DNA from: Acanthosoma haemorrhoidale
Lineage: Eukaryota; Arthropoda; Insecta; Hemiptera; Acanthosomatidae
Assembly (NCBI GenBank): GCA_930367205.1
Contig: OV884009.1
Coordinates: 119,735,454-119,799,453 of the forward strand
Reading direction: 5' to 3'
Length of the DNA stretch: 64,000 bases
Part shown: piece after piece, positions 47,812 to 59,628 of the stretch
Layout of the letters: each line of letters opens with the position of its first letter
How positions within the stretch are numbered: the first letter of the stretch is position 1
The notes under the pieces: model-generated
The model's input: only the letters and a program-made list of their open reading frames with translations
What the model was told of the DNA's origin: nothing
The model's database searches: none
Program-made: the position numbers and the translations under genes

Positions 47812-49282
47812 GGATGAAGTATGGCAGATATTAGGAGTTAGAGAATTTCAGAGAGTAGTGGAGGAAGCAAGGAAGGAATAATCGATAGCCGTGCTGTGGG
47901 CAGGAGTTTAACGGTCAGAGAGATGGGATCATGTGTTCCGGGAGTAGGCTTAGGATTTGAACTATAGGATCATGTATATGTATGAGAGTGATGAGAATTG
48001 GTGATTTGGATTAGGAAGTGCCACCCCAACCCTTTAAATTTGGTTTGTCAAAAAGTTGTGTTTTTAGTCAAAAAGTGGCTTGACTGTTATTTCTCATTCT
48101 TCTGTTATGCAGTTATTATAAATAAAAAATGTTCTAGTTCAAGGATAATATAACACCTTTATTATAGAGAAGAATATAACAACTTTAAACCAGTGAAATG
48201 TAAATGCAAACTCAAGAATGGATGCCCAGAATTCGGAATTCAATATTGATTATTTTGTTTAATTATCAGGTACTTAGGAACTTGACGACTGTAACTTTTC
48301 TACCACGATTAGAACAAATTTCTATTATAAAACAAAACGAGTTGTGCCATACTTTTGATTTGTTGCCTATTTATTTAATGTTTGCATTAAACCCACTAAG
48401 AAGCTTTTTTATTTTTACAGAAGCCCGGATTAATAGGTTAATTGCCTATAAGGCTTTGTCAACATATCCATGTCTAAAGATTCACATTATAAGAATTTAT
48501 GGCCAAGATAGGTTGAATTGACTTCTTGATGTCAAACAGGCACAGAAGTCAAGTGTGACGTATAACAAAATTCAGGGTCCCATTAAGGTTGTAAAACTGA
48601 GTTTATTGATATTTTTAGTGGTTTTTGTTGAAATAATTCACAAAACATAATGCATATTATTAATCAGGATGGTAAGATCTTTTATTTGATGCCCTCCCTA
48701 CATAATATGTTAGGAAAACAAAACTATGTGTATTTTAATCACAAAGTATTGATAAATAAATTTAAATAACAAATCTTCAGTCTTTCCACAATATATTTTA
48801 TTTTTCAAAACTTTTTTGACAGTTCTAAGCTGTAATTTTGAGTTGCCAATTGATGGTATAAAAAACTTATGACTTTTGAAATTCTTTTTATGAAGTCAGG
48901 CTGTTAAAAAATAGTTATTATAAATTGGTTATCTCTACTGACTTCACTCTTTGGCTCTGATATATTGTTTAACGACTGTCTTCTCATTATTAGTCATAAG
49001 GTTGCTTTTATTTTTAGCATATTTGGGATACCAACTGAAATTTTCTTCCAAAGTATCATCCCTATGTATGAAACTGGGGTTGTAAATAAATGTGAAAATA
49101 CTTTTGATGGCAGTTTCAATGACTAAATTATAGTTTAATTAGGCCACACATATTACATACTATTAATCAGGTCACTGGGATCTTAAATGTAATACTCTAC
49201 TCAATATGATGTAAATATATTTATTTTATTATAAACGTCCTAGCTGTAGGAAACATGATCAAGAAAATATTATAAGGTACAC
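47812..49282. other. Intergenic, no gene seen
   Basis: The segment 47812-48030 is GC-richer and may continue the interrupted gypsy or another element. The ORF at 48204-48521 shows no recognisable motif. The rest is AT-rich. Confidence 0.4.
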
Positions 49283-52200
49283 CTAAAGGTAAAATACAAA
49301 AACAATTAGAATCTTAGGATGATACTGATTAGGCCTAATCTTTACTCTTGAAATCTTTTCGGTCGCCTTACCACTTCCTGCTCTAGTTTGGTAGCCTTCA
49401 GGGTTATTACCACTATCGTTATCACTAGCTTCATGGCCAAACCTGTTTGTTATCTTTATGAGTTTCATTTAGTTTTTCATCACAATTTTCATTAAATTCT
49501 AAATCATCATCATTATAATTTGTTTCAGCTAAAGGGGGTTTACAAACTGTATTATATCTATTTAAATCTGCCTCAGACATTAGTGGTTTCTTAAATTTCC
49601 TAATAAACCTAGAATTTCTCCTGTATCTTTTGCCATTAATATCAACTATATAAGATCGAAAATCTAATTTTTTCACAGTGTACCCTTGAGCCCATAACTC
49701 AGTAAATTTATTTTGAACCACCACAGGTTCCTGTGCAACAAAATTATCAGGAGTTTTAAACCTTTATTATAAACTTGTTTCTGCTTATCTTTTTTCGCAC
49801 CACTAAAATTATTATTTACATGAACTGTTGGAAGAAGGTCATCATTGCGAATTGGCAATTTGGTTCTTAGATTCCTACTCATTAATAATTGAGAAGGAGA
49901 ACTATTCAAACCTGCCACTGGTGAGCTTCTGTAATTTAATAGGTACAAATCAAAATCTTGACCGCTAATCTGGCACTTTTTTAACATTGATTTCACAATA
50001 CCAACATATTTTTCTGCGAGACCATTACTCTGAGGATAATGAGGGCTTACTGTTTTAATTTCTGTCGCCCATTATTGAGCGAAATTTCGAAATTCTGCAG
50101 AACCAAATGGGTTGTTATCTGCCATGATGATCCTAGGAATTCCAAATCTCGCAAAAATTGGCTTAATTGACATTATGATGGTTGAACTGGATTTATCTTT
50201 TATAGGAATTACTTCCACCCATCTGAAGTAGTAATCAACAAGGATTAAAACATTCTTTCTATTGAATTCAGCTATGTCAAGCACAACCTTATAAAAAGGG
50301 ATATTCGGAATATCATGAGGGAGCAGCTCTTCTTTTATCTTACTCCTTTGAAATGTTTGACACACTATACAACCTGACACCAAACCTACGATATCAGACA
50401 TTATCCCTGGCCAATAAAAAAACTCTTAACTGTGTTCTTTATTTTGTTTAAACCTAAATGGGTCTCATGCAAGAGATCCAGGATAAACCGCCTCAATGCA
50501 ACCGGAACAATCAACCTATTCTCTACCATTTTCTTCACATATATCATTACGAAATTTATAAAAATGAACCACTTCGGGAGCTATAGTGGATTCTAATTTT
50601 GACGGCCAACCATTACGATAGAATTCAGTTATTTGTGAAAGAGACGGATCCTGCTGGGTTTCAGCTACAAACATAGAGTATTTTTCATCCGTAAAATTTA
50701 TTTTGGCTCCCAAACAATGCACTCTCTCCAGCATAGATGGGTCATCATCAAGGTCAGATTTGACAAAATTACGAGACAAAAAATCTGCGATATTTTCCGG
50801 GCAGATACTTTAATCCAAACTGATGAGGCAACAATTTCAATCTCATTCGTTTTATTCGATTGTTAACTATCTTATTTATATCCTTTGTAAAAATAGATGT
50901 CAGTGGCGAATGATCAGAAAAAACTGTAACACTGGAATGACCATATACATATTTGTGGAACTTGGTGAACGCGAAAACAACAGCAAGCATTTCCTTTTCA
51001 ATCTGAGCATAATTGCATTCACAATCTGTCAATGACCTACTAGCAAAGAGGATAGGTCTACCTTCTTGAAAAAGTGCACAACCCAGGGCATTTTTTTTAC
51101 CATTTTTACCAATTTACCATTCTTAACATTTTCTGTGGTTCCTTAACGTTACGGGGTGCTTATTGATAACACGGATTCGGTCTGGATCCGGCTTATGCCC
51201 ATGTTCACTAAACAAGAACCCTAGGAACTTAACCTCTTTAACGAAATATTGAACTTTGTCTGGGTTGAATCTAATATTATTTTTTCGAGCCACACCCACA
51301 ACATCATTCACTATTCCCTGCAATTCCTCCTCTGATTCTGCAGCACACAGAATATCATCAAAGTAAACTGTGACACCTTGCAAATGGCCAAAATACTTTG
51401 GGTCAATTTTTGAAAGCATTCTGGTAACACTGATAACCCGAATGGTCCTCTCAGATATTTATAAAGTCCAAAAGGTGTACTGAATGAGCACAAATCACTA
51501 GAAGCCTCATCCAAAACCAATTGATGAAAACCCTGTTTCAAATCAAAGAGACAGAAAAATGTTTTATTGGCTAGCTTGACCGATATATCCTCGATTGTTG
51601 GGATTTCATAGTAATCTCTAATGAGATATTTATTTAATTGGTGAGGGTCTATACAAATTCGCAATGATGAGTCTTGCTTTTCCACTATAACAATATTATT
51701 GACCCATTCTCTTGGGCTCTCAACCTTTGCAATAACCTTATTTTTTTCTAAGTTTATCAGGGTCTGTTTTAATCTATCTTTAATTTTAAATGGTACTCTG
51801 CGAGCAGGGCTTGATTTCGGAATAGCACCCGCTTTCAATTTTAATGAACAAAAGTCTGGGAAGCAACCTAAACCTTTAAAAACATCATTATTTTGCTCCA
51901 GAAATTTTGAGAAATTTGTAGTTTTGATATCTTCTACTTTTTTAATTAAATTTAAATCCAAACATGTTCTAAGTCCCAGAATTGGAAAACCTACATTTTG
52001 CTCAAGAACTATAAATTCCGATGTACCACATTTATTTGGATTACTAATTTTCAACTTAATTGCACCAATAGGTTTTATTTTGAACCCCCCAAATGCCTCC
52101 AACACAGTGCTAGTATTGGAAACATCAGAGTTGCTCATTCGAAACTCATGTTTTACAAATGCAATGATACAACATTGGTTTCGGCGCAAGTATCTAATTT

Positions 52201-52371
52201 GAACAAAATTAATTTTCCGTTAATTTCTATATTTTCCAACCATTCACAGTTTTTGTTTTTATTTATTTTATTTACTTTAATGGAATCAATGCAAAAATCA
52301 TCAAATGCCTCATTGTGATCAGAAACACCCACATTTTCAACTTTTTTCACTCCTCTACCACACATGGTAGC
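49283..52371 (-). pseudogene. pol of decayed Mag-like element, multiply broken
   Basis: In order: protease remnant with LDTCAETNVV (52153-52365; the active-site DTG is DTC). RT spans 51311-52189 (RICIDPHQLNKYLIRDYYEI, CLFDLKQGFHQL), with the palm at 51123-51419 (VYFDDILCAAESEEEL). RNase H lies at 50769-51032 (CNYAQIEKEMLAVVFAF, SDHSPL), and a linker at 50516-50779. Integrase lies at 50072-50401 (CIVCQTFQRS, VDYYFRWVEVIPIKDKSS, MADNNPFGS, where the family has SDNG) and 49673-49996. The tail is 49283-49724. Frameshifts separate most domains, and the changed protease and integrase motifs confirm decay. Confidence 0.88.
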
Positions 52372-53133
52372 CTAATGCCCAATTTTATTGCATTTATAAC
52401 ACTTTTGGCCAAACGCAGGGCAACGATTCTTTGAGTGTTTCCGCCCACAACGTGTACAATCAAGAAATTTACTCCTATTTCCAGACTTATTCAATGAATC
52501 CTTATTTAGTACTGGCTTATCAACATAATTATTATTTACAGACTGGTGATTGTTACTCCTCACCAACTTGAAGACCTCTAGCTGCTGTTGATCTTCTTGT
52601 TCCTTGATTACTCGCAAGTTGTCGGCTGCCATCTCCACAGATTTGCAAAAGGCAACTGTTTTACTCAACGAGGGATCTTCACGCAACAAGCATTCACGGG
52701 TCGAGACAGAATTGACGCCCAAAACAATTCGCGCCTTGAGAAGCTTATCTTCTTCTTCCCCAAACTCACAGGAAGAAATGAGAGACTTCAGTTCCGCATA
52801 GAAATGTTCAAAAGACTCGTTTGCAGCTTGCCTCCTATTTAAAAATTTAAATACCTCCATTGTTTCATTTTTCTTTGGAATACAATGTTTTTCAAGCACG
52901 GTCAATATTGATTCGACAGATTCTCTATCACAGGCTGTCGTAGTGATGGACATGTAAACCTTCAAAGCCTCGGACCCCATTAAGTTTTTAAGTCTGGCTA
53001 CTTGGACTTCTCTTGATTTATTAACAGTCTCCGTTGCCAACAAATAAATCTTAATTTCCTCCTTGAAAAGCCAAAAATTATTTGCCACATTTCCTGTTGA
53101 AAGGTTTAAAATACACGGTTTATTGAACTCCAT
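52372..53133 (-). pseudogene. gag of decayed Mag-like element
   Basis: 254-codon minus-strand frame starting MEFNKPCILNLSTGNVANNF. The capsid region contains EKHCIPKKNETMEVFKFLNR and ends with CTRCGRKHSKNRCP and CYKCNKIGH, two zinc knuckles in the same unusual arrangement as in the intact element. A TAG replaces the codon after GH, cutting the second knuckle before its last cysteine; the next residues in frame are ATMC. The stop is probably a mutation of a TAT or TAC codon. Confidence 0.85.
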
Positions 53134-53214
53134 CGCACATGGATAATTGTTACACTTTAATTCCCGATCGAACCGTTTAACACTCCGAATAACTTTACTT
53201 TATCGACTGCGCCA

Positions 53215-53293
53215 TGTTTTGTGTGGCTATTATTAAATAAACAAAACTGTTACATTTGTATTCACATTTATTAATCATAATTACATCACAACA
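53215..53293 (-). repeat. Short 5' LTR of decayed Mag-like element
   Basis: 79 bp between TGTTGTGATG and AAAACA on the minus strand, directly followed by the PBS TGGCGCAGTCGATA. Mag elements are known for very short LTRs. With only one copy visible, the outer boundary is inferred from the TG...CA termini. Confidence 0.6.
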
Positions 53294-53489
53294 GATCAGG
53301 GCAACTACGACCCAAAAAACACCGTAATAATTTATTATCAAATATACTAATATTCGTGAAATTATAATAGTTTAATTATTTTTATTTTTAATCACATGAC
53401 CAACTAATTAATTGTTAATTTCAATTTTATGCGAACTCCAAATATAATTTATTTTTATAATTTAATTTTAACATTATAATGCTTAGTTT

Positions 53490-54330
53490 CAATCAAGTTA
53501 TCTTATTTCTTAACAATGAATAGTTACTCAAAATTATTTTTATTTTATTTTGATTAATTTTAATATTATATTTTATTATATTATTAATATTTATTTGGTC
53601 ATATAGGTTAGGCATTTTTGCTGGTGCGATTTGCTTCTTTTTTTTAATTCTGCTCCAAACATTTATATGTGGGGACCTGTCTTCTTTGTTCTCTTCTCCT
53701 GCCGTTAGTTTGGTGCTCTGATCCCTGATATCCTGAGATGCTTTCTGAATTGAATAATCTTTCACTAGCGATTTCGGTCAATCAGCTTCAACTTGCTCAG
53801 AAAACCCGGATATCTTGAAGCAAGGGCTCAAAAACGTTGCAACTAACAACGACCCACTGCATTCAATTCCTCCGGAGCGCTCTGGTATATTTATCTCACT
53901 TAACAGTAGGCTAATTTCGGGCTTCAGATCAATTCCTTTTCCGTTAGTACAGGAAGATCATCATTTATGAATTCAGTTGCTGTTTTAATAGGAATTTATA
54001 ATTCAATTAGACAAGCAATCATGTCCAACGTAGAATTCCACCGATTTGGTACTGAATTCATAAATTTTTTAGGCTGCATGACCTCCCTCAGCTTGACACG
54101 TTTCATCCACGATTTAGTGGAACTCCAGAAGTGGTTCACAATTTATTTTGACTATTTCCAACAAGCTCTTAATGTTGCCTCGACAATTAAATGGAGCCCG
54201 TGAGCCGCGCAACCCATGTGTTTTATGTGCAAGATATTTTTCAAGGATCCAGAAATATCAACAGCGTTGTCAGAAATTGCAAAAATAATTTTGTCGGTTA
54301 CAACCCTGTTGTGCCAACTACTTAACCACG
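53490..54330 (-). pseudogene. hAT (ZBED-like) transposase remnant
   Basis: Minus-strand frames at 53940-54300 read IIFAISDNAVDISGSLKNIL, then HMGCAAHGLHLIVEATL, then RWNSTLDMIACLIELQIPI. These match the central region of hAT transposases, around the second catalytic Asp (T.DNA.N), the C..H..NL.V motif and RWNSTL.M. The frame at 53493-53765 (DQSTKLTAGEENKEDRS) may be its continuation. All frames are broken. No terminal repeats were found. Confidence 0.7.
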
Positions 54331-54479
54331 AATAAATAAAAGTTACCCTCTTCTCGGATCAGAAAACACCCTCGGCGTCCGTATAGCAGAGAGATGGGAT
54401 TAGTTCAGCTAAAACTGTCTGAAATATTTTTTTTTTATTCAGTCCTAAAAAAAAAAAAAATCAGACAGTCGGAACCAGA

Positions 54480-54960
54480 CAAGTGAACACCGGCCTCTCT
54501 CTCTCTGCACTGGCGCTTGCTACTCTACTCGAACCATGGCTTTCTTATTCAACTACCTCTGCACCTTTCCTAACCTTGCTATGTTTTAGTCCAGCGTTGT
54601 CAGACCCCACACGTCCCTAGAGGGATTCTCTGGCCGCGTCTCGCTAAAACTAGCACATCCGTGGAAGGGATCCCTTCCATGCAGACGGCGGTGTCTGGAT
54701 CCCTACAAACCTTACCTAGTAGCGTCTCCCCCAGTGATACAGTCTGCCTCTTTCCGGTTCACACTCGCCTTTGGAATCCGAACGGCTTTCGCCTACCCTC
54801 AGACACCGAGTGTGAATTCGTGGTCATTCCAAGACCACCTGAACTACCTATAAAGCCTAGCCTTTACCTCTTCTTCTGAAGAAAGTACACTGTCGGGGCA
54901 AACTTTCTAAGATTTTATGGAGTCAGATCAATAAATAAAATATGAATAAAACTCCCCCCG
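54480..54960 (+). repeat. Unassigned GC-rich block with promoter and poly(A) signals, possibly an LTR
   Basis: A less AT-rich block with TATAAAG at 54849-54855 and AATAAA at 54930-54935, in the spacing of a U3-R-U5 unit. The ORF inside (54661-54879) has no recognisable motif. No second copy occurs in the window, so this remains a guess. Confidence 0.3.
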
Positions 54961-55751
54961 ACTAGGCCACCATTAAAAGTCAAAAAACACAGTTTTAATC
55001 ATTTATCTCTTTCATGACGCCCGCTGGGCAGTGGTCGGGTCGACGAGACCTTCCCCCGGCGAGACCTTGCCACAACAGAGGTTTTTTATATTTTCTACCT
55101 TTTTTTTTTTGGTATAAACTGGGTCATTTTGGCTTTTGTAGCTCCTTTAAATAAATAAATTTCTTAAGTTGCGTTTCATAATCTACTACAGTGATAAAAC
55201 TGACTTTCAAACGTTCTTTATTAGGGTGTAACTAGCTTTGGTGAAGTAAATGTGATCATTATTTGCCGTCCAAACTTGGAGAAGCAACCGATAGTACGCT
55301 AAAAAATAACTTTATTTAAACCCCGATTAATAAAATTGTTTGGATAATTCATAAGATCTCTGTGAATCAGTAAGTAGTGAGCGTGGTGTGTTGGTGGGGG
55401 AAGAGGACCAGAAGTTATTCATACAGAAGAGCAAAGGCATGTTCCATTTTCATTCACAGCTGTGACAAGATCAAGAGTTACTGTCACTGCTACAATAGTA
55501 CACTCACAGTAGCAGTTGAAGCTGTTTGTCACACCCCTAAGTATTATGTAAGTCTTAAGAGGGGATCTCCACTGGAATGTTTATGGCCCAGTAGGGTGGG
55601 CTGCTTCTTGCCTTCAACAGATATTTATTTGTTAGTAACGATGCTTTTTAAGTTAATTGTTGAATATAAATATAAGAAAAATATAATTTCTAAAACATTG
55701 TTATTAGGTAAATAATCGGTCCGATGAATCTCCTGTGTTAACGTTGTGGTT
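54961..55751. other. Intergenic, no gene seen
   Basis: The segment 55010-55080 is GC-rich and the remainder AT-rich. The ORF at 55377-55715 has no recognisable motif. Confidence 0.4.
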
Positions 55752-55786
55752 AGCATTGAATAAGATTTTTCTCATTCGGGTACAAT
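55752..55786 (+). repeat. 35-bp direct repeat, left copy
   Basis: Begins AGCATTGAATAAG and ends CGGGTACAAT; identical over 35 bases to 56469-56503. Confidence 0.95.
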
Positions 55787-56149
55787 AGAAAAATGTGCAA
55801 GGGCAATTAAATGAATAGATTCTACCACCCACAACAGAGCACGGTTTCGCTTGCTTCGTGGGTTCAGATGGATCTGATTACAAAACTAGGTAGTGACTTG
55901 AGCGAGATAAATAAGTGCAAGTGGATTTGGTCGAGTGTTGCTTGCGAATTCGAGGCTACGGACATTTGGATTCACTGGTTATTTATTATATATATATTTT
56001 TTTTTTGTGTATATATATATATATATATATATATAAAATCATTTATTATTTATAGTGTTGGTGTGGTTAAGTACAGAAATGCATTAAGGTTCATCTAATC
56101 CCAATGTTTCTCTTTTGATCATTAACATTAAATAAAAACCACATGAGCT

Positions 56150-56476
56150 AATGAACACCGAGCTTTCTCAATGCACTATCTGGGTATAAAAATGGATAGG
56201 CATCTCCATTTCTCTACTCATTTTAGTAATAAAATAGAAAAAGTACGACACAGGTCTTACCGGCCGGCTATCGCACTTGATAACTTCACCCAGCCTGTCG
56301 CTTCGTCTCAAATTGATGATAAATGTGTTCTCCGGCCAGCTCTGCTGTACGGAGTCCCGCTATTTACCCACTTGACTGACAATACAGCCAAATGTCTCGA
56401 ACATTTCCAGAATGGGATCATGCGAAAAGTGGTCCGACATATCTCTCGAGAGAGGTTGAAGAACGCTGAGCATTGA
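56150..56476 (+). pseudogene. Jockey-type LINE RT C-terminal fragment
   Basis: The frame reads MHYLGIKMDRHLHFSTHFSN, then RPALLYGVPLFTHLTDNTAK and HFQNGIMRKVVRHISRER. This matches the segment after RT in Jockey and CR1-like LINEs (YLG..LD..L.F..H, RP.L.YG.P.W, .Q...LR). About 100 codons are open and nothing upstream continues it in frame. It differs in sequence from the LINE at 36-38 kb. Confidence 0.7.
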
Positions 56477-56503
56477 ATAAGATTTTTCTCATTCGGGTAC
56501 AAT
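56469..56503 (+). repeat. 35-bp direct repeat, right copy
   Basis: Identical to 55752-55786. It overlaps the last codons of the LINE fragment at 56150-56476. Confidence 0.95.
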
Positions 56504-56933
56504 CCTGCACCCGTTGCTTGGTGTGCTGTCGGTGGGTGAGTCCATCCACCGGAGACATATCAAGTTTTTTGACTCGTTGCAGCACCTAACCAACCCAGTG
56601 TTTAACACTATGGTCCCACCACCCCTCCCGCATCGATGGTCATCGGACTGTCAGGGGAAAATTAGGTTAATAATTAGTATGTAAGTTAGTTTTAAGGTTG
56701 ATCAAAAAGGTGAGCCCCATCACCTTTATTAGTCAGTTTAGTCCAGTCACGTATAATGTATATCATTATACTTGTTTATTCATTATATAATTTTTATAAA
56801 ATAACAAAACCTGTGTATAATATAGCGATGCTACAGGAAATACAAAAATAATTTGTAAATAGATTCGCCTGAGGATCTTTAATTATCTGTAAATTTAAAG
56901 GGGCTATGAAAGAAAAAAAATATATATATATAT

Positions 56934-57456
56934 TGTTATGATATTTTAAAATGGTGATTTTAAATGGTGCTTATATAAAAAATCTCGGAAAAAATTGAGA
57001 TTGAATGTCAAGAAGGCATCGGACAGGAGCGGGAGGGGTGAACCTCCTGAGTGGTCGTTCGTCGTGAGTCGTTGGTCAGACACAGTGAGACGAGGTGGCG
57101 TACCCAAGCTGGCACCATATAGTCCTTTTTCACTTTTCAACAGATGCGACAACTTTAATTTCAATCATCATGAAGACAAGTCAGAATAAGCATGAGTGAT
57201 ATGAACAACGAGGATACCAACGCGAAGAAGCGCTGGCCAGCATAATACGAAATTATAAGTACGTGATTATGTTTGTATGTCAATTTTTAGCTGTAAATGT
57301 TTGTAATAATTAAATCAATATTCCTTTTGCCAAAAGTTTCCTAAAATAATTAACAGAACCCTGAGATAAAGTAAAAGTTTGAATATAAAGTTTGTTTTTT
57401 TTATAAATAATTAAAATAATGATTATTATTAAGAGTAATAAGAAAATATTAGAATA
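56934..57456 (+). repeat. 5' LTR of non-autonomous element
   Basis: 523 bp from TGTTATGATATT to TATTAGAATA. The central part (57000-57120) is GC-richer. Both-strand ORFs inside are shared by the other LTR only because the LTRs are the same sequence. Confidence 0.9.
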
Positions 57457-57458
57457 TT

Positions 57459-57474
57459 TGGCGCCCGCAAACAG
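57459..57474 (+). other. Primer-binding site of non-autonomous element
   Basis: TGGCGCCCGCAAACAG lies two bases after the LTR end. The core TGGCGCCCG also occurs at 18672-18680 in the decayed LTR element, pointing to related primers. Confidence 0.75.
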
Positions 57475-57606
57475 AGAAATGTTAATATAGGAAATCTGGC
57501 TAAAGGATTGTTTAGATAGTGTCACGAAAATTGTGTTTAAATTTGATATAAAGGTTAGGTTAAAAATTGTATTTGTGATTAAGATTCATATTGATAGAAT
57601 TCAGTC

Positions 57607-58563
57607 ATGGAAAAAGATAAGCATAGTGTAAATATTAATCCAAATGAGCAAACTATAATAGATAGATATGTAGATAAACACGAGAATGAGGTTAACAATA
57701 GGCAACCACGTGCAAGTACGAGCGTATCAAATAATAGTCAAAATTTTATTGTAGATGAATCAAGTCGGGAGGAAAGTGAGATGCAAAAGTTATTTAGGTT
57801 GATGATGGAAAAATTAGACGAAATTAAAAGTGATCTTAAACATAGTATGAACAAAAAATTTGACGAAAATAATCGTAAATTAGAAGAAAATAAACTTGAT
57901 TTGAACGAAAAATTTGTAAAAATTGATAATAGATTCGAGAGCAGTGAGCAAAGATTACAAAACCCTTTCAAAGAATTTAATGTAAACCTTGATAAAGAAA
58001 CGGATTTAAAACCGGAACTGGGAAATCAGACAAATGATTTCAAAGAAGATAAATTAGAAACCGAAAGTAAACTCGTAGATTATGAACAAAAACTAATTAA
58101 AAATAATTTAGATACACATAATAATGAAAATAATGACAACAAAAAAAGAAATCAGTGAACAAAAATTACAAAATTCTTTCAAACAGTCTGATGTACAACT
58201 GGATGAAAAAATACATCCTTTAAAAAGGGAAATTAAATTTGAGAAACAAAAAACGTGCATAAATAATGAACCGTAATTGATCCTGATGTAAGACAAATAA
58301 TTAACGATAATAATAATTTAGAGATTCAGCAATTTAAAAATTCTGATTCAGTAAAAATTATAAGTAAAGTAAAAAGTATAATAGGTAAAAGTTTGAATTG
58401 GAAAAGATTCCAATTTAACATTTTATATCATGCTAGTGAAATTCCCCTTGGCAAGTTCAATACGAACAACATAAAAATAAACAAATGGACAGAATTTAAA
58501 AATAACTCCAGGGATGTTTTTAATACAATCGAATATAATTATAAAAAGAAAAGAAAAAAATAG
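57607..58563 (+). pseudogene. Coiled-coil Gag-like protein of non-autonomous element, two frameshifts
   Basis: The ATG at 57607 opens 183 codons ending at 58158. Residues 1-55 are polar (MEKDKHSVNINPNEQTIIDR). From about residue 60 there is a strongly charged, heptad-like helix (FRLMMEKLDEIKSDLKHSMN, NRKLEENKLDLNEKFVKIDN). The stop is only apparent. In the next frame the sequence continues with SEQKLQNSFKQSDVQL, a repeat of SEQRLQNPFKEFNVNL encoded at 57943-57990. The original frame resumes at about 58273 and stays open to the stop at 58561-58563, ending in a lysine/arginine-rich tail. Two compensating indels near 58140 and 58265 would explain this. No zinc knuckle or enzyme motif is present, so the Gag role is inferred from position only. 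Confidence 0.6.
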
Positions 58564-58674
58564 CTATACCTTATTATTACGAAATAATGGTAATCGGATA
58601 AATATAAAAAAGTAATTAAAAATAAAATAAAATAAAAAATTTAAAATTAATAGAAAAATCTATTATTAAAAACT

Positions 58675-59460
58675 GGCAAATAGGCATGTGTAAAGTTTGG
58701 AAATTAAAGTTTATTATAGTGTAAAATCAAAGTTGAAATTATGGTAAAAGATATAGAAAAGCTAGAAAATTACAATCAATTAAAATAATTTATTATAAAA
58801 TAACGTCAATCAGGCCATGTAAGAAAAGGAATTTAAAGTTTATTATATTGTATTAAAATGTTAGAATGTTTAACTATACAATCAAAGTTGAAAATGTGTT
58901 AAAATCTATCTAAAAACTTGAAAATTAAAATTAATTGAAAGCCTTACTATGAAAATAATGTCAATCAAGCACATGTAAAAACGTAAAAATTGAAATTTAT
59001 TCTAATGTTTAAATGTTGGTGTGTTTATTTGTACAATCAAGTTTGTCAATATGTTAAAATCTATCTAAAAACTTGAATTGAAGTTTATTGTATTGTATTA
59101 AAATGGTGTAATGTTTATCTGGACAATCAAATATGTTAACATCTATAGAAAAAATTGAAATTTTAAATTCATTAAAACCTTATATGAAAATAGTGTCAAT
59201 CGGACACATGTAAAAACTTAAAAAAATTGAATTTTATTCTAATATACTAAAATGTTAGTATGTTTAATTTGTACAATCACGTTGGTAAATGTTAAAAGGT
59301 ATATAAAAGTTTGAAATTTAAAAGTAATTAATACTTTATTATAAAGATATTGTCAAACCAGCAATGTAAAAACTTGGAAATTATAAATTTATGGCACTAT
59401 AGTTAAAAAGCTAATATGTCTGTAAGGTACAATAAATTTGTGATGTAAATGGTTGAAATA
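58675..59460 (+). repeat. Degenerate tandem repeats inside non-autonomous element
   Basis: Units of roughly 125-155 bp start with a GTCAATC-type core followed by a CATGTAA core: near 58676, 58804, 58960, 59192 and 59347. Each continues with AAATTTATT-like, TGTACAATCAA-like and TTAAAATCTATCTAAAAAC-like blocks. The 58960 unit holds an extra partial duplication (59075-59165). The block is non-coding and very AT-rich. Confidence 0.75.
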
Positions 59461-59628
59461 AAAAATGTAAAATTTTGGTGACACATAATCTGATATTGTC
59501 ATTTAGTAATAAGAAAATGCAAATTGTCAAAGTGCTAAAAAAGTTAATAGTGAAATCAAAAGTAAAGTGGAATGAAAAATTTTTTTTCGACAAGCTCAAA
59601 AAATTGTTTAAATCGGAGCGGACCCGAA

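Larger units (their letters stand above)
49283..53293 (-). mobile_element. Decayed Mag-like Ty3/gypsy element
   Basis: Minus-strand order: short LTR (53215-53293), PBS (53201-53214), gag (52372-53133), protease, RT, RNase H, integrase and C-terminus (to 49283). Its Gag shares the HCIPKKNET motif with the intact element at 25.2 kb, and its PBS shares TGGCGCAGTCG, so both belong to the same lineage but to different families. It is interrupted by several frameshifts and an in-frame stop. No 3' LTR was found near 49.2 kb. Confidence 0.88.

Noticed and set aside
47823..48030. Similarity of a purine-rich GCAAGGAAGGA string to 6330-6350, taken as a possible LINE tail
   Set aside because: The match is short and of low complexity.
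48204..48521. 105-codon plus-strand ORF
   Set aside because: No recognisable motif, no splice or promoter context, composition like the surroundings.
56946..57189. ORFs on both strands in the 5' LTR that recur at 59640-59883
   Set aside because: They recur only because the two LTRs are the same sequence; no coding evidence.
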